Shown: positions 10,382 to 22,039, counted from the stretch's first letter. The stretch: 64,000 bases of DNA from Lachnospiraceae bacterium (GCA_023663655.1 JAMPGZ010000001.1:328306-392305); one strand, 5' to 3'. Notes: generated by a model not told the origin, from the sequence alone. A program made the numbers and translations.

Positions 10382-10723
10382 TTAAAATTTAAGTCCGCCT
10401 TCGCGAGCAGCGTCAGCTAATGATTTAACACGACCATGGAAAAGATAGCCATTACGGTCGAATACTACTTCAGTGATACCGGCGGCGAGAGCCTTTTCAG
10501 CAGCGGCTTTACCTACCTTGGCTGCGATCTCGGTCTTTGTTCCACCTTCGAGTCCCTTTGAAGAAGCGGCTACGAGAGTCTTGCCTTCAAGGTCATCAAC
10601 GAGCTGTACATAAATCTGCTTGTTGCTGCGGAACACCGTCATGCGGGGACGAGCGGCGGTGCCAGACACTTTACCACGGATACGTGTCTTGATCTTATTT
10701 CTTCTTTGTATCTTTGATATCAT
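10382..10723 (-). CDS. rplR: 50S ribosomal protein L18
   Basis: A 113-residue L18, the 5S rRNA binder, with the basic start [13 protein letters not shown], the region [18 protein letters not shown], and the end [19 protein letters not shown]. It is 5 bp before rpsE. Confidence 0.96.
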   Translation of the reverse strand: MISKIQRRNKIKTRIRGKVSGTAARPRMTVFRSNKQIYVQLVDDLEGKTLVAASSKGLEGGTKTEIAAKVGKAAAEKALAAGITEVVFDRNGYLFHGRVKSLADAAREGGLKF

Positions 10724-10740
10724 GATTCTGTCTACTTTAA

Positions 10741-11295
10741 TTATTTAGCACCTGCCGACTTACCAGATTTACGACGGATAACTTCACCGACAAACTTAAT
10801 ACCCTTGCCCTTGTAAGGTTCAGGCTTACGAAGTGAGCGGATCTTGGCGCAAACCTGTCCAAGAAGCTGCTTGTCATCACTTTCGAGAATAATAAGAGGG
10901 TTCTTATTACGCTCAGTCTTGGCTTCAACCTTGATTTCCTTAGGAAGCTTGATGAATATAGCGTGGGAGAATCCGAGCGCAAGCTCCAATACCTGACCCT
11001 CGGAAGTGGCACGGTAACCTACACCGACAAGCTCCATCTCCTTGCGGTAGCCCTGCGACACTCCAACCACCATGTTGTGGATGAGAGCGCGGTAGAGACC
11101 ATGCTGGGCACGGTGCTCGCGGTCGTCGGAAGGACGTGTCAAAGTGACGTGTCCGTCCTCGATGCTCACTGTGAGATCAGAATTGATTTTTTGAGAAAGT
11201 TCTCCCTTAGGTCCTTTTACAGTTACTACATCGTCCTTAACGGTTACTGTAACTCCGGCGGGTATTTCAATGGGGGCTTTACCTATTCTTGACAT
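10741..11295 (-). CDS. rplF: 50S ribosomal protein L6
   Basis: A 184-residue L6 made of two similar domains, starting [17 protein letters not shown] and ending with [20 protein letters not shown], the L6 signature. It lies between rpsH and rplR. Confidence 0.97.
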   Translation of the reverse strand: MSRIGKAPIEIPAGVTVTVKDDVVTVKGPKGELSQKINSDLTVSIEDGHVTLTRPSDDREHRAQHGLYRALIHNMVVGVSQGYRKEMELVGVGYRATSEGQVLELALGFSHAIFIKLPKEIKVEAKTERNKNPLIILESDDKQLLGQVCAKIRSLRKPEPYKGKGIKFVGEVIRRKSGKSAGAK

Positions 11296-11317
11296 TGTTA
11301 ATTCCTCCTTTTAAAGA

Positions 11318-11716
11318 TTAATAAACATAGCATAATACCTCGCCGCCCACTTTAAGTTCACGAGCCTTCTTATTGGTCATGACACCTTTGGAAGTGGAAA
11401 GGATTGCAATACCTAAACCATTGAGCACACGGGGCATATCTTTGTAGCCAGTGTACTGACGGAGACCGGGACGTGACACTCGTTTAAGGTTCTTGATAGC
11501 GTTAACCTTGTCAACGGGGTCATATTTCAAGGCAATCTTGATAGTGCCTGCGGGATTTTCACCCTCTACAAACTTGTAGTTAAGAATGTAGCCCTGTTCA
11601 AAAAGAATCTTTGTGATTTCTTTTTTCAAGTTTGAGGCAGGAATCTCTACTACTCTGTGCTGAGCTTTGATTGCGTTCCTCAATCTTGTTAAATAATCTG
11701 CTATTGGATCAGTCAT
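11318..11716 (-). CDS. rpsH: 30S ribosomal protein S8
   Basis: A 132-residue S8 beginning [18 protein letters not shown] and ending [20 protein letters not shown]. It is a primary 16S binder and the regulator of the spc operon in Escherichia coli. A 74-bp gap before it holds a short hairpin (TTCGG and CCGAA around 11741-11756), which could be relevant but is unproven. Confidence 0.97.
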   Translation of the reverse strand: MTDPIADYLTRLRNAIKAQHRVVEIPASNLKKEITKILFEQGYILNYKFVEGENPAGTIKIALKYDPVDKVNAIKNLKRVSRPGLRQYTGYKDMPRVLNGLGIAILSTSKGVMTNKKARELKVGGEVLCYVY

Positions 11717-11790
11717 TTTATTGAATTGTTTAAATTGATTCGGGATTATCCGAACAATATTTAATACTCGCTCTATTTAGGTCTCGCGTT

Positions 11791-12060
11791 TTACCAAGAT
11801 GCTTTCTTAACACCGGGGATCAATCCGGCTGAAGCCATTTCACGGAATTGGATACGTGAAATGCCGAATTGGCGCATATAGCCTTTCGGACGGCCGGTGA
11901 TGCTGCAACGGTTGTGCAGACGCACGCTCGATGCATTCTTCGGAAGCTTCTGGAGTCCTTCGTAGTCGCCTTCTGCCTTAAGCGCTGCGCGTTTTGCGGC
12001 ATATTTCGCTACGAGTTTGGCTCTCTTTACTTCGCGAGCCTTCATTGATTCTTTAGCCAT
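11791..12060 (-). CDS. rpsN: 30S ribosomal protein S14, zinc-free form
   Basis: An 89-residue S14 of the longer class that lacks the CxxC zinc ligands and has one cysteine only ([20 protein letters not shown]). Together with the zinc-free L36 and S4 this suggests that the ribosome made from this block needs little zinc. Confidence 0.96.
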   Translation of the reverse strand: MAKESMKAREVKRAKLVAKYAAKRAALKAEGDYEGLQKLPKNASSVRLHNRCSITGRPKGYMRQFGISRIQFREMASAGLIPGVKKASW

Positions 12061-12069
12061 AGTATAAAA

Positions 12070-12621
12070 TTAGTTTTTAGCGTTCTTGAACGGAAGACCG
12101 AAATGCTTCAAGAGTGCGTAGCCCTCTTCGTCGGTCTTGGCAGAAGTTACAAATGTGATATTCATACCCATCATCTTGGAAATCGAGTCGATGTTGATTT
12201 CCGGGAAGATGATCTGCTCGGTGATGCCAAGTGTGTAGTTGCCGCGTCCGTCGAGCTTTCCTTCGATACCCTTGAAGTCGCGGATACGGGGAAGAGCCAC
12301 ACGGATAAGACGCTCCAGGAACTCATACATCTTGTCACGACGCAGTGTAACACGCGCGCCGATGGGGTTCTTTTTACGAACCTTGAAGTTAGAGATGTCC
12401 TTCTTTGAGAGAGTGGGAACGGCTTTCTGACCGGTGATGGCGGTAAGCTCGTTGATAGCTGTCTCAATGATTTTCTTGTCCTGGGTAGCGGCGCCAAGTC
12501 CCTCGTTGATCACGATCTTCTCGAGACGGGGAACCTGCATCACGCTTGAATAGTTGAATTCTTTCTCAAGAGCGGGGACAATGCGCTCCTTGTAGTCTGT
12601 CTTAAGGGTTGCTGTGCTCAT
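12070..12621 (-). CDS. rplE: 50S ribosomal protein L5
   Basis: A 183-residue L5 that binds 5S rRNA and P-site tRNA. Visible are [37 protein letters not shown] and the end region [16 protein letters not shown]. Its first base overlaps the rplX stop codon, so the two are translationally coupled. Confidence 0.97.
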   Translation of the reverse strand: MSTATLKTDYKERIVPALEKEFNYSSVMQVPRLEKIVINEGLGAATQDKKIIETAINELTAITGQKAVPTLSKKDISNFKVRKKNPIGARVTLRRDKMYEFLERLIRVALPRIRDFKGIEGKLDGRGNYTLGITEQIIFPEINIDSISKMMGMNITFVTSAKTDEEGYALLKHFGLPFKNAKN

Positions 12622-12941
12622 TATTTAATCTCCTCTCCTGATTTTTTAGAATAACGTACTGATTTTCCCTCTTCGTTCTTGCGGCGACCCACACGGCAAG
12701 GCTTGCCGGTCTTTGGATCGAGAAGAGCGAGGTTGGAAACATGCACCGGAGCTTCAATCTTTATGATACCGCCCTGGGGATGCTTTGCATTTGGCTTGGT
12801 ACTCTTAGAGACCATGTTGATACCTTCAACGATAGCACGACACTTGTCAGGCTGCACTGATAGCACGCGGCCGGTTTTGCCACGGTCTTCTCCGGCAAGA
12901 ACATAAACGGTGTCGTTCTTTTTAATATTTAATTTGCTCAT
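12621..12941 (-). CDS. rplX: 50S ribosomal protein L24
   Basis: A 106-residue L24 with the KOW motif ([19 protein letters not shown]) near the start. It is an early assembly protein of the 50S subunit. It overlaps rplE by one base. Confidence 0.97.
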   Translation of the reverse strand: MSKLNIKKNDTVYVLAGEDRGKTGRVLSVQPDKCRAIVEGINMVSKSTKPNAKHPQGGIIKIEAPVHVSNLALLDPKTGKPCRVGRRKNEEGKSVRYSKKSGEEIK

Positions 12942-12966
12942 TGTGGTTTACTTCTATTACTATGGA

Positions 12967-13332
12967 TTAAAGTACTTCGGGGGCGAGTGAAACAATCTTC
13001 ATGTTGGTGGCACGAAGCTCGCGGGCTACCGGACCGAAAATACGGGTGCCGCGGAGTTCACCGGCATTGTTCAACAACACGCAAGCATTGTCGTCAAAGC
13101 GGATATATGAACCGTCGGGGCGGCGCACTTCCTTCTTGGTGCGGACAACCACAGCCTTTGACACAGTACCTTTCTTAACATCTGATGATGGAATGACACT
13201 CTTCACCGAAACGACGATGATGTCACCCACTGAAGCATAACGACGACCTGTACCACCAAGGACGTGAATGCAGAGTGCCTCTTTAGCACCACTGTTGTCA
13301 GCAACAGTTAAACGGGATTCAGTCTGTATCAT
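12967..13332 (-). CDS. rplN: 50S ribosomal protein L14
   Basis: A 121-residue L14 starting [20 protein letters not shown] and including [10 protein letters not shown], the usual features. It contacts the 30S subunit. It is only 2 bp from rpsQ. Confidence 0.97.
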   Translation of the reverse strand: MIQTESRLTVADNSGAKEALCIHVLGGTGRRYASVGDIIVVSVKSVIPSSDVKKGTVSKAVVVRTKKEVRRPDGSYIRFDDNACVLLNNAGELRGTRIFGPVARELRATNMKIVSLAPEVL

Positions 13333-13334
13333 AA

Positions 13335-13595
13335 TTACTTAACTTTTTCGATTATTTCTACCAATCTCCATCTTTTAGTTTTGCTCAACGGACGGGTTTC
13401 CATCAGTCTGACGGTATCGCCTACGCTGCACTCGTTCTTCTCATCGTGAGCGTGGTACTTCTTGGTCTTGTTGACAAACTTACCGTAGATGGGGTGCTTC
13501 TCTTTCCACTTTACCATTACGGTAATGGTCTTGTCACCCTTGTTTGACGAAACAACCCCAATACGTTCTTTTCTTAAGTTTCTTTTCTGTTCCAT
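13335..13595 (-). CDS. rpsQ: 30S ribosomal protein S17
   Basis: An 86-residue S17 with [19 protein letters not shown] and [20 protein letters not shown], the OB-fold signature. It lies between rpmC and rplN. Confidence 0.97.
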   Translation of the reverse strand: MEQKRNLRKERIGVVSSNKGDKTITVMVKWKEKHPIYGKFVNKTKKYHAHDEKNECSVGDTVRLMETRPLSKTKRWRLVEIIEKVK

Positions 13596-13603
13596 TGTTG
13601 GGA

Positions 13604-13801
13604 TTATTTATTGTTTAGTTCACGCTGACGCAACTCGGTTTTCATTCGTGCAATCATCTTGCGGTCACGGGTAATGCTCGCCGGATTGTCGATGGGAGAA
13701 ATCGCGTGGTTAATCTTCACCTGAAGATATTCTGCCTGTGCTTTCTCAAGACGATCTTTGAGATCCTGGGTGCTAAGCTCTTTTAATTCTTCTTTCTTCA
13801 T
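13604..13801 (-). CDS. rpmC: 50S ribosomal protein L29
   Basis: A 65-residue two-helix protein, [18 protein letters not shown] at the start and [16 protein letters not shown] at the end. L29 sits at the peptide exit tunnel. It is 5 bp after rplP. Confidence 0.96.
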   Translation of the reverse strand: MKKEELKELSTQDLKDRLEKAQAEYLQVKINHAISPIDNPASITRDRKMIARMKTELRQRELNNK

Positions 13802-13806
13802 AATCT

Positions 13807-14238
13807 TTAGACGTTTTGAGTCGGGTCATAGTCGCGACGTACAATAAATTTTGTGGTCACAGGAAGCTTCTGAGCTGCAAGACGCAATGCCTCTTTTGCA
13901 ACATCGAAGGGTACACCTTCAAGCTCTATGAGGATGCGGCCCGGAGTAACAGGCGCAACGAACCCTTCGGGGTTACCTTTACCTTTACCCATACGCACTT
14001 CGGCTGGCTTCTTAGTGATAGGCTTATCCGGGAAGATGCGGATCCATACCTGACCTTGACGCTGCATGTAACGGGTCACGGCGATACGGGCTGCCTCAAT
14101 CTGGCGACCGGTAATCCATTTGGACTCCAAAGTCTTTATGCCGAACGAACCGAAAGCCAGCTGATTGCCACGCTGTGCGTTGCCTTTCATGCGGCCTTTC
14201 TGAGAACGGCGGAATTTAGTTTTCTTCGGTTGTAACAT
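13807..14238 (-). CDS. rplP: 50S ribosomal protein L16
   Basis: A 143-residue L16 with [19 protein letters not shown] at the start, [19 protein letters not shown] and [19 protein letters not shown] in the middle. It helps position A-site tRNA. Confidence 0.97.
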   Translation of the reverse strand: MLQPKKTKFRRSQKGRMKGNAQRGNQLAFGSFGIKTLESKWITGRQIEAARIAVTRYMQRQGQVWIRIFPDKPITKKPAEVRMGKGKGNPEGFVAPVTPGRILIELEGVPFDVAKEALRLAAQKLPVTTKFIVRRDYDPTQNV

Positions 14239-14258
14239 TGTTGTGTTGATTCAATTCG

Positions 14259-14990
14259 TTAACGATTGTTTTTCGGTTTGCGGAAACGGTTTCCACGGGG
14301 AGCGCGGTCATTGTTGCCGCGAGTTTCCTTGCCTGAGTTGTTGAATACGGGAGCGAGCTCGCGCTTTCCGTAAACCTCACCACGGCAGATCCAAACCTTT
14401 ACACCAATTACACCAACCTTGGTGTGAGCTTCAACAAGTGCGTAGTCGATATCGGCACGGAGAGTGTGGAGAGGAGTACGTCCTTCCTTGAACATCTCGC
14501 TGCGCGCCATTTCAGCGCCGTTGAGACGTCCGCTCACCTGAACCTTGATACCTTCAGCGCCGCTGCGCATGGTGCTCTGGACAGCCATCTTAACCGCACG
14601 GCGGTAAGCGATCTTTCCTTCGATCTGGCGAGCGATGTTGGCTGCCACGATCTGAGCGTCAAGCTCGGGGCGTTTTACTTCGAAAATGTTGATCTGGACA
14701 TCCTTGTCAGTGATCTTCATAAGCTCTTTCTTCAGCTTGTCGACATCAGCGCCGCCCTTGCCGATGATCAAGCCCGGGCGTGAAGTGCAGATAGTGATAG
14801 TGATGAGCTTAAGAGTGCGCTCGATAACGATGCGTGACACGCTTGACTTGGCGAGACGGACTTCAAGATACTTGCGAAGCTTGGAATCCTCGAGCAAGTT
14901 GTCGCCGTATTTTTTGCCACCATACCAGTTAGAGTCCCAACCACGGATGACACCTAAACGGTTGCTAATTGGATTAACTTTCTGTCCCAT
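14259..14990 (-). CDS. rpsC: 30S ribosomal protein S3
   Basis: A 243-residue S3 with the KH domain ([20 protein letters not shown]) and the C-terminal [21 protein letters not shown]. It ends with an Asn/Arg-rich tail (about residues 218-243) that seems disordered. It lines the mRNA entry channel. Confidence 0.97.
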   Translation of the reverse strand: MGQKVNPISNRLGVIRGWDSNWYGGKKYGDNLLEDSKLRKYLEVRLAKSSVSRIVIERTLKLITITICTSRPGLIIGKGGADVDKLKKELMKITDKDVQINIFEVKRPELDAQIVAANIARQIEGKIAYRRAVKMAVQSTMRSGAEGIKVQVSGRLNGAEMARSEMFKEGRTPLHTLRADIDYALVEAHTKVGVIGVKVWICRGEVYGKRELAPVFNNSGKETRGNNDRAPRGNRFRKPKNNR

Positions 14991-14993
14991 CTC

Positions 14994-15404
14994 TTATTCT
15001 TTAGTTTTAGCGTTATCAATAGTGTCTACATACAATGTCACGTGGTTAGCGCGCTTGCGGATTCTGTAGCCACGACCCTGAGGAGCCGGACGGAGACGTT
15101 TCAACATAGGAGCGGGTCCTACAAAGATAGAGCTGATATAAAGCTCGTCCTTTTCTGCTTTACGCTCGTTCTTGGCTTCCCAGTTTGCCACAGCAGAACG
15201 GAGGCACTTCTCCAAACGTGCTGCAGCTTCTTTATTTGAGAATTTAAGAATGCCGAGTGCGCGGAACACTTCCTTGCCGCGTACCATGTCAACCACCAGG
15301 CGCATCTTGCGGGGTGATGAAGGCACGTCAAGAAGCTTCGCAAATGCCTGCGACTTGAGGGCACTCTTTCTTAATTCGGCTGATTGTCTTTTTCTTACAC
15401 CCAT
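14994..15404 (-). CDS. rplV: 50S ribosomal protein L22
   Basis: A 136-residue L22 with [20 protein letters not shown] and the tunnel hairpin region ending [20 protein letters not shown]. Its beta hairpin reaches the exit tunnel at the macrolide site. It is 3 bp before rpsC. Confidence 0.97.
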   Translation of the reverse strand: MGVRKRQSAELRKSALKSQAFAKLLDVPSSPRKMRLVVDMVRGKEVFRALGILKFSNKEAAARLEKCLRSAVANWEAKNERKAEKDELYISSIFVGPAPMLKRLRPAPQGRGYRIRKRANHVTLYVDTIDNAKTKE

Positions 15405-15453
15405 TGTATTTAATTTCTTTTTTTGTCAAAAATTTTTATATCAATGGCCCTTG

Positions 15454-15723
15454 TTATTTTTTCTTATTGCCGGCGTGTCCGCGGAAAATACGGGTCGGAG
15501 CAAACTCGCCGAGCTTGTGACCTACCATGTTTTCAGTGACATATACCGGAATAAACTTATTACCATTGTGTACTGCAAAAGTGTGTCCGACGAAATCGGG
15601 GGAAATCATAGAAGCGCGGCTCCAGGTCTTGATGACCGATTTCTTGCCGCTTTCCTCCATTGCCGACACCTTCTTCTCCAGCTTAACGCTGATATATGGG
15701 CCTTTTTTTAATGAACGACTCAT
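15454..15723 (-). CDS. rpsS: 30S ribosomal protein S19
   Basis: An 89-residue S19, [19 protein letters not shown] at the start and [17 protein letters not shown] near the end. It forms the 30S head with S13. Confidence 0.97.
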   Translation of the reverse strand: MSRSLKKGPYISVKLEKKVSAMEESGKKSVIKTWSRASMISPDFVGHTFAVHNGNKFIPVYVTENMVGHKLGEFAPTRIFRGHAGNKKK

Positions 15724-15745
15724 AAAAATTACTTAATTAATCAGA

Positions 15746-16573
15746 TTACTTTTTTCTTCTTTCAATAATGTACTTTGAAGAATGTTTCTTCGGAGCACGT
15801 GTCTTAAGACCCTTAGAGTAAAGACCCTTGCGTGAACGAGGATGTCCTCCTGATGCGCGGCCTTCACCACCACCCATCGGGTGATCAACCGGGTTCATAA
15901 CAACACCACGGTTGCGGGGGCGACGACCCAGCCAGCGGCTGCGACCTGCTTTACCGCTGCGTTCAAGTGAATGCTCGCTGTTGCCTACGACACCGATGGT
16001 GGCACGGCAAGAAGCAAGAATCTTACGAGTTTCTCCTGAAGGTAATTTGATAATTGCGTAATCTCCTTCGCGTGACACAAGCTGAGCGAATGTGCCGGCT
16101 GAACGCGCCATGAACGCGCCCTGTCCGGGACGTAGCTCGATGTTGTGGATCACGGTACCCACGGGGATGGAGCTCAAAGGAAGGGCGTTGCCCACCTCAG
16201 GTGCTGCATCAGGTCCGCTCACCACCTTGTCACCGACATTGAGTCCGTTGGGTGCAATTATGTAAGCCTTTGCGCCGTCAACATAGTAAAGAAGGGCGAT
16301 ACGAGCCGAACGGTTGGGATCGTACTCGATCGACTTTACTACTGCGGGTACACCGTCTTTGTTTCTCTTAAAGTCAATCATACGGTATTTGCGCTTGTGG
16401 CCACCACCAAGGTAACGGGTGGTTAAGTGGCCCTCGGAGTTACGACCTCCGGTAGACTTTTTACCGACTGTAAGAGATTTCTCTGGCGTCCGGGCAGTGA
16501 TCGTACCTTTGAAAACGCCAATAACTTTGTGTCTTTGCCCCGGTGTAGTGGGCTTGAATTTTCTTACTGCCAT
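15746..16573 (-). CDS. rplB: 50S ribosomal protein L2
   Basis: A 275-residue L2, needed for subunit joining and peptidyl transfer. It carries [19 protein letters not shown] and the C-terminal [19 protein letters not shown] with the conserved histidine. Length is as expected. Confidence 0.98.
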   Translation of the reverse strand: MAVRKFKPTTPGQRHKVIGVFKGTITARTPEKSLTVGKKSTGGRNSEGHLTTRYLGGGHKRKYRMIDFKRNKDGVPAVVKSIEYDPNRSARIALLYYVDGAKAYIIAPNGLNVGDKVVSGPDAAPEVGNALPLSSIPVGTVIHNIELRPGQGAFMARSAGTFAQLVSREGDYAIIKLPSGETRKILASCRATIGVVGNSEHSLERSGKAGRSRWLGRRPRNRGVVMNPVDHPMGGGEGRASGGHPRSRKGLYSKGLKTRAPKKHSSKYIIERRKK

Positions 16574-16578
16574 TTCTG

Positions 16579-16869
16579 TTATATATTGCTATAGAAGTCA
16601 ATAGTTTCACCATCAGCTACTGTGATGATGGCTTTCTTGTAGTCGGATGTGCTGCCCTTGATGATACCACTGCGAGTGTAGCGTGACTTGTTCTTGCCGC
16701 GCACGATCATAGTGTTAACCTTAACGACATGGACACCATAGAGCTTCTCAACCAATGCCTGTATCTGATACTTGTTGGCTTCGGGAGAAACACGGAAAGT
16801 GTAGCGATTGAGCTTTTCTGTAAGCTGAGTCGCCTTCTCTGTAACGATAGGGGTTATCTGAAATTCCAT
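16579..16869 (-). CDS. rplW: 50S ribosomal protein L23
   Basis: A 96-residue L23, the docking site for trigger factor and SRP at the exit tunnel. It starts [20 protein letters not shown] and contains [20 protein letters not shown]. It lies 5 bp upstream of rplB. Confidence 0.96.
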   Translation of the reverse strand: MEFQITPIVTEKATQLTEKLNRYTFRVSPEANKYQIQALVEKLYGVHVVKVNTMIVRGKNKSRYTRSGIIKGSTSDYKKAIITVADGETIDFYSNI

Positions 16870-16887
16870 TTTCTATATCTCCTGTGT

Positions 16888-17508
16888 TTAGAGGTTATTA
16901 ATAACATCAAGGCTACCTTCGGTGAGGATGATAGCTTTATTATTGAGCAAAGCATAAGTGTTTACATCGCAAGCATTTATTACTTTTGCTCCCGGCACAT
17001 TTCGAGCCGACAAATATACGTTTTTATTTTGGTCTTTTAAAACCAAAAGGATCTTTTCATCGGCAACTTTAAGATTTTTAGCAAAATTTACGAAATCTTT
17101 AGTTTTCGGAGCCTCGAAATTGAGGTCTTCCACTACGATGATCTGGTTATCCTGTGCTTTGTAGGTCAACGCTGAACGACGGGCAAGAGCCTTGAGTTTC
17201 TTGTTGAGCTTGAAGCGGTAGTCACGGGGACGGGGACCGAACACACGACCTCCACCTACGAGAACCGGAGAGTTGATGTCACCGATACGGCTGCCGCCGC
17301 CACCTTTCTGCTTGTGGAGCTTACGGGTTGAACCGGAAACTTCGCTTCTTTCCTTTGCTTTGTGAGTACCCTGACGCTGGTTAGCGAGATACTGTTTCAC
17401 ATCGAGATAAACGGCCTGCTCGTTAGCTTCGATGGCAAACACTGCGTCGTTAAGCTGTGCCTTGCGACCGGTGTCTTCTCCTTTGATATTGTATATTGCG
17501 AGTTCCAT
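16888..17508 (-). CDS. rplD: 50S ribosomal protein L4
   Basis: A 206-residue L4 with the loop region [20 protein letters not shown] that enters the exit tunnel. Its ATG overlaps the rplC stop by one base (TAATG), so translation is coupled. In Escherichia coli L4 also regulates the S10 operon; no such site is evident here. Confidence 0.96.
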   Translation of the reverse strand: MELAIYNIKGEDTGRKAQLNDAVFAIEANEQAVYLDVKQYLANQRQGTHKAKERSEVSGSTRKLHKQKGGGGSRIGDINSPVLVGGGRVFGPRPRDYRFKLNKKLKALARRSALTYKAQDNQIIVVEDLNFEAPKTKDFVNFAKNLKVADEKILLVLKDQNKNVYLSARNVPGAKVINACDVNTYALLNNKAIILTEGSLDVINNL

Positions 17509-18125
17509 TATTTCTCAATTAATACGATTGAACCTTTACTTCCGGGAACTGAGCCCTTAATCATTAACAGATTGTGGTCGGGAATAACCTTGATAACCTG
17601 AAGGTTTTGAACGGTAACACGTTCGTTGCCCATCTGGCCTGCCATGCGCATGCCCTTGAACACCTTTGCAGGGTAAGAACAAGCACCGATAGAACCCGGC
17701 TTGCGAAGACGGTTGTGCTGACCGTGAGTAGCCTGACCCACACCACCGAAACCGTGACGCTTTACAACACCCTGGTAGCCCTTACCTTTTGAGGTACCTA
17801 CGATGTCTACGAAATCGCTTTCTGAGAAGAAGTCAACGGCGATAGTGTCGCCAAGGTTGTACTCACCTTCAAATCCTTTGAACTCGGCCAAGTGCCTCTT
17901 GGGAGTAACTCCGGCTTTCTTGAAATGACCCTGTTCAGGACGGGTAGTGTGCTTCTCCTTCTTATCCTCGAAACCGAGCTGAAGAGCTGCATAACCATCC
18001 TTCTCAACAGTCTTAACCTGAGTAACCACACAAGGACCTACTTCGATAACAGTGCACGGTACATTCTTACCGTCGGCACTGAAAACGGATGTCATTCCGA
18101 TTTTCTTTCCTAATAATCCTGGCAT
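17508..18125 (-). CDS. rplC: 50S ribosomal protein L3
   Basis: A 205-residue L3 beginning [20 protein letters not shown], with the central loop [20 protein letters not shown] and the [20 protein letters not shown] stretch. The loop reaches near the peptidyl transferase centre. Confidence 0.97.
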   Translation of the reverse strand: MPGLLGKKIGMTSVFSADGKNVPCTVIEVGPCVVTQVKTVEKDGYAALQLGFEDKKEKHTTRPEQGHFKKAGVTPKRHLAEFKGFEGEYNLGDTIAVDFFSESDFVDIVGTSKGKGYQGVVKRHGFGGVGQATHGQHNRLRKPGSIGACSYPAKVFKGMRMAGQMGNERVTVQNLQVIKVIPDHNLLMIKGSVPGSKGSIVLIEK

Positions 18126-18180
18126 TTCTCTTGATTGTTAAAAATGTAATGTAATAATTTTTTGATTTCCAAATTAAGGC

Positions 18181-18486
18181 TTAAACCTTCACCTCTACCT
18201 GAACACCGCTCGGAAGCTCAAGCTTCATCAACGCGTCGACAGTCTTTGCACTTGAATTGTAGATGTCGATAAGACGCTTGAATGAAGAAAGCTGGAACTG
18301 CTCGCGTGACTTCTTGTTGACGAAAGTCGAACGGTTGACAGTGAAGATGCGCTTGTGGGTGGGCAGAGGTATAGGACCGCTGATCACTGCGCCTGTAGCC
18401 TTAACAGTCTTTACAATCTTCTCGGCTGACTTGTCGAGAAGATTGTGGTCATAAGACTTTAATTTGATTCTGATTTTTTGGCTCAT
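18181..18486 (-). CDS. rpsJ: 30S ribosomal protein S10
   Basis: A 101-residue S10 (NusE) with [20 protein letters not shown] and [20 protein letters not shown]. Besides its ribosomal place it joins antitermination complexes. It follows fusA by 17 bp, with no tuf gene between. Confidence 0.97.
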   Translation of the reverse strand: MSQKIRIKLKSYDHNLLDKSAEKIVKTVKATGAVISGPIPLPTHKRIFTVNRSTFVNKKSREQFQLSSFKRLIDIYNSSAKTVDALMKLELPSGVQVEVKV

Positions 18487-18503
18487 ATTCTTATGCTATA
18501 ATA

Positions 18504-20630
18504 TTATTTCAATAAATCCACGCGACCCTGACATTCAGTGAGCACGTTCTTTGCAATTGAAGAGCTTACTTCAGCATAGTGAGAGAAGCTCATGGTGCTG
18601 GTGGCACGTCCTGAAGTGATTGTACGGAGTGCGGTAACATAACCGAACATCTCTGCAAGAGGAGCCTTAGCCTTAACGACACGGGCACCGCTGCGGCTTG
18701 TCTCCATACCCTCTACCTGACCGCGACGCTTGTTCAAGTCGCCGATCACGTCACCCATGCTCTCTTCCGGAGTAACAACCTCGATCTTCATGATAGGCTC
18801 AAGAAGAACAGGGTTAGCCTTCTCTGAAGCTTTCTTGAACGCCTGGATAGCGCAAAGCTCGAATGACAACTGGTCAGAGTCAACCGGGTGGAATGAACCG
18901 TCGATCACAGTAACCTTAAGATGCTCTACGGGGAAGCCGGCAAGAACACCGTTCTTCATAGCGGTCTGGAAACCCTTCTGGATAGAGGGGATGAATTCCT
19001 TAGGAATGTTACCGCCCTTAACCTCGTCAACGAACTGGAGGTTGCCCTCGAAGCCTTCGTCAACCGGCTCAACGCGAACGATGATGTCGGCAAACTTACC
19101 ACGACCACCGGTCTGCTTCTTGAATACTTCGCGAAGCTCAACAGGCTTGGTGATAGCTTCCTTGTAAGTTACCTGAGGACGACCCTGGTTACATTCAACC
19201 TTGAACTCACGGCGGAGACGGTCGATGATGATGTCGAGGTGAAGCTCACCCATACCTGAGATAACTGTTTGTCCGGTCTCTTCGTTGGTCTCAACACGGA
19301 AAGTCGGGTCCTCTTCAGCAAGTTTCTGAAGACCTACGCCGAGCTTGTCAAGGTCCTTCTGAGTCTTAGGTTCAACAGCGATACCGATAACGGGATCGGG
19401 GAATTCCATAGCTTCAAGCACGATAGGTGCATCTTCAGCACAAAGAGTGTCACCGGTGCGGATATCCTTGAAACCTACACCTGCACCGATATCACCACAT
19501 TCGATCTCTTCCTTAGGATTCTGCTTGTTGGAGTGCATTTGGAAAAGACGTGAGATACGCTCCTTCTTGCCTGAACGGCTGTTAAGAACATAGCTACCTG
19601 CGGGGATTGCGCCTGAATAAACGCGGAAGAAGCAAAGACGACCTACATAGGGGTCGGTTGCGATCTTGAACGCAAGAGCACACATCGGTGATTCGAAATT
19701 AGGCTCGCGGGTAAGAATCTCATCAGGATTGCCCACTGCGTGACCTTCAACCGCGCCGGCATCAACCGGGCTGGGAAGGAATGCGCACACAGCATCCAAC
19801 AGACACTGAACACCCTTGTTCTTGAACGAGCTACCGCATATCATCGGAACCACGTTCATTGAAAGTGTAGCGGCACGCAACGCTTTCTTGATCTCATCCT
19901 CAGTGATAGTGGAAGGATCGTCGAAATACTTTGCCATAAGATCATCGTCATATTCAGCGATTTTCTCAAGCATCTTGTCATGCCATTCCTCAGCTTCAGC
20001 CTGAAGATTTGCGGGGATCTCCTCTACAGTGTAGTCAGCGCCCATGGTCTCATCGTGCCAATAGATAGCCTTCATTCTGATAAGGTCTACGACACCCTTG
20101 AATGTCTCCTCAGCTCCGATAGGAATCTGGATGGGGCAAGGGTTAGCACCGAGGATTTCCTTTACCTGGCGAACTACCTCAAGGAAGTTAGCGCCTGAAC
20201 GGTCCATCTTGTTGACGTAACCGATACGGGGCACATTATATTTATCAGCCTGACGCCACACGGTCTCTGACTGAGGCTCAACACCACCTACTGCACAGAA
20301 AGCTGCTACAGCGCCGTCGAGCACACGGAGCGAACGCTCAACCTCAACAGTGAAGTCAACGTGTCCCGGAGTGTCAATCAAGTTGATTTTGAATCTCTTA
20401 TCGTTATAGTTCCAGAAAGTTGTAGTAGCGGCGGATGTAATAGTAATACCACGTTCCTGCTCCTGCTCCATCCAGTCCATAGTAGCCGCACCATCGTGCA
20501 CCTCACCGATTTTATGAGTAAGTCCGGTGTAGAACAGGATACGCTCGGAAGTAGTTGTCTTACCGGCATCGATGTGAGCCATGATACCGATATTACGGGT
20601 AAACTTTAAGTTTTCGTCTTTGGTTGCCAT
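18504..20630 (-). CDS. fusA: Translation elongation factor G
   Basis: A 708-residue GTPase that drives ribosomal translocation. The P-loop [19 protein letters not shown], the switch region [31 protein letters not shown] and NKMDRSGAN are all present, followed by domains II-V ending [19 protein letters not shown]. It is the str operon copy, between rpsG and rpsJ. Confidence 0.98.
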   Translation of the reverse strand: MATKDENLKFTRNIGIMAHIDAGKTTTSERILFYTGLTHKIGEVHDGAATMDWMEQEQERGITITSAATTTFWNYNDKRFKINLIDTPGHVDFTVEVERSLRVLDGAVAAFCAVGGVEPQSETVWRQADKYNVPRIGYVNKMDRSGANFLEVVRQVKEILGANPCPIQIPIGAEETFKGVVDLIRMKAIYWHDETMGADYTVEEIPANLQAEAEEWHDKMLEKIAEYDDDLMAKYFDDPSTITEDEIKKALRAATLSMNVVPMICGSSFKNKGVQCLLDAVCAFLPSPVDAGAVEGHAVGNPDEILTREPNFESPMCALAFKIATDPYVGRLCFFRVYSGAIPAGSYVLNSRSGKKERISRLFQMHSNKQNPKEEIECGDIGAGVGFKDIRTGDTLCAEDAPIVLEAMEFPDPVIGIAVEPKTQKDLDKLGVGLQKLAEEDPTFRVETNEETGQTVISGMGELHLDIIIDRLRREFKVECNQGRPQVTYKEAITKPVELREVFKKQTGGRGKFADIIVRVEPVDEGFEGNLQFVDEVKGGNIPKEFIPSIQKGFQTAMKNGVLAGFPVEHLKVTVIDGSFHPVDSDQLSFELCAIQAFKKASEKANPVLLEPIMKIEVVTPEESMGDVIGDLNKRRGQVEGMETSRSGARVVKAKAPLAEMFGYVTALRTITSGRATSTMSFSHYAEVSSSIAKNVLTECQGRVDLLK

Positions 20631-20661
20631 TTTCGAAATGAAATTAGTGAATCAAGTTATA

Positions 20662-21138
20662 TTAGAAACGGAAGTGAGCGAATGCGCGGTTAGCTTCCGC
20701 CATCTTGTGCATATCTTCTTTGCGTTTGAATGCACCGCCTTGTTCGTTGTAAGCATCTACGATTTCGGCTGCGAGTTTGTCCGCCATTGTCTTGCCGCCA
20801 CGTTTACGTGCGTAGATGATAAGGTTTTTCATCGAGATGGACTCTTTACGGTCGGGACGGATCTCAGTAGGAACCTGGAATGTGGCACCGCCCACACGAC
20901 GTGATTTAACCTCCACTTGGGGAGTTACATTTTCGAGGGCCTTCTTCCAGATTTCGAGGGCCGACTTCTCTTCATTAGGCAACTTAGACTTCACAGTCTC
21001 AAGCGCGCTGTAAAATATAGTGTAAGAAGTGTTCTTCTTGCCGTCATACATCAAGTGGTTAACGAACTTTGACACTCTTACGTCATTAAAAACGGGATCA
21101 GGTAGAACCACCCGCTTCTTTGGCTTTGCTTTTCTCAT
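20662..21138 (-). CDS. rpsG: 30S ribosomal protein S7
   Basis: A 158-residue S7, the nucleator of the 30S head, with [17 protein letters not shown] at the start and [20 protein letters not shown] near the end. A 166-bp gap separates it from rpsL. Confidence 0.97.
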   Translation of the reverse strand: MRKAKPKKRVVLPDPVFNDVRVSKFVNHLMYDGKKNTSYTIFYSALETVKSKLPNEEKSALEIWKKALENVTPQVEVKSRRVGGATFQVPTEIRPDRKESISMKNLIIYARKRGGKTMADKLAAEIVDAYNEQGGAFKRKEDMHKMAEANRAFAHFRF

Positions 21139-21304
21139 TTTAATAAAGTTTTGTTTTTGGTTGCTTGGCTGCGTCTTTAATCTTCAACTCGGCTCTCTCG
21201 CCTCGTTTACTCAACCTAAATTGCTGTCCAATAAATCAAAAACGAAGTTAAATTAACTGGGTTTTGTTTTATCTCTGCAAGCTGCTTCCAGCTCTGGGTG
21301 TCAA
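21139..21304 (-). promoter_or_regulatory. rpsL-rpsG spacer with hairpin, possible S7 control site
   Basis: This 166-bp spacer holds a hairpin with AGCTG (21280-21284 on plus), a 4-nt loop and CAGCT (21289-21293). In Escherichia coli S7 binds the rpsL-rpsG spacer. The same role is suggested here only by position and length; the sequence is not recognisably similar. Confidence 0.25.
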
Positions 21305-21709
21305 TTATTTCTTACCCTTTGCTGCGGGGGCTGCTCCCGGTTTCGGACGTTTAGCTCCATACTTGGAACGACGCTGAGTGCGATCCTTTACGCCGCTAGT
21401 GTCGAGTGTACCACGCACGATGTGATAACGCACACCGGGAAGGTCCTTTACACGACCGCCGCGAACAAGAACGATTGAGTGCTCCTGCAAGTTATGACCT
21501 TCTCCGGGGATATAAGAGTTAACCTCTTTACCGTTAGTCAATCTCACACGGGCTACTTTACGCATCGCCGAGTTAGGCTTTTTAGGAGTGGTGGTGTAAA
21601 CTCTCACACAAACGCCACGACGCTGGGGGCAGCTGTCGAGCGCCGGAGACTTACTCTTGTCCTCCAGAGCCACACGTCCTTTTCTTACTAATTGCTGAAT
21701 TGTAGGCAT
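21305..21709 (-). CDS. rpsL: 30S ribosomal protein S12
   Basis: A 134-residue S12, first gene of the block. It shows [20 protein letters not shown], with the wild-type lysines associated with streptomycin sensitivity, and [20 protein letters not shown]. The C-terminus is a short Ala/Lys-rich tail. Transcription comes from the promoter at 21844-21875, giving a leader of about 130 nt. Confidence 0.98.
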   Translation of the reverse strand: MPTIQQLVRKGRVALEDKSKSPALDSCPQRRGVCVRVYTTTPKKPNSAMRKVARVRLTNGKEVNSYIPGEGHNLQEHSIVLVRGGRVKDLPGVRYHIVRGTLDTSGVKDRTQRRSKYGAKRPKPGAAPAAKGKK

Positions 21710-21843
21710 CTTAGTTGTTTTGTTGTTTACTAAAGTTTATTATCGTTTTCTATAATCTTTCTGCATAGCATCTCACGCTTCCTATCCCCCTGATTTCCAG
21801 AACCATGTGGAAGGCAAGCATGAGCTTCACGTCAAAAACTTCG

Positions 21844-21875
21844 CAAAGTTAGCAACTAAATTCCTAATTTCCAAA
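21844..21875 (-). promoter_or_regulatory. Promoter of the rpsL (str/S10/spc/alpha) block
   Basis: On the minus strand TTTG (21872-21875), 20 bp, then TAACTTTG (21844-21851): a full consensus match, about 135 bp before the rpsL ATG. It is the only strong promoter I find for the 18-kb ribosomal block. It lies downstream of the tracrRNA terminator on the same strand. Confidence 0.7.
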
Positions 21876-21956
21876 TATTTTCGCGAAAACTAAAAATATT
21901 TTTATATATCTCATCCATCACTCTCTTAACCCCAACAAACCGAGCTCGCAAACAAC

Positions 21957-22035
21957 AAAAAAGTCTCCACGGAGTACGCGGAGACATAGGTTTACACCTT
22001 CGGCATATAGCCTTATTGTGATAAGATGTAGAATT
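21957..22035 (-). ncRNA. tracrRNA of the type II-C CRISPR system
   Basis: On the minus strand 22035-22016 reads as an anti-repeat: AAUUCUACAUC pairs perfectly with 11 nt of the CRISPR repeat, then a 4x4 internal bulge, then CACAA pairs with UUGUG near the repeat 5' end. It continues with UAAGG, as in Neisseria-type tracrRNA, a small GGC/GCC hairpin, a hairpin AGGU-GUAA-ACCU with a GNRA-type loop, and the terminator hairpin at 21963-21985 (9-bp stem with one G-U pair) followed by six U. The predicted RNA is only about 79 nt, with its start set by the promoter at 22040-22071. Boundaries are predicted, not measured. Confidence 0.85.
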
Positions 22036-22039
22036 ACCA

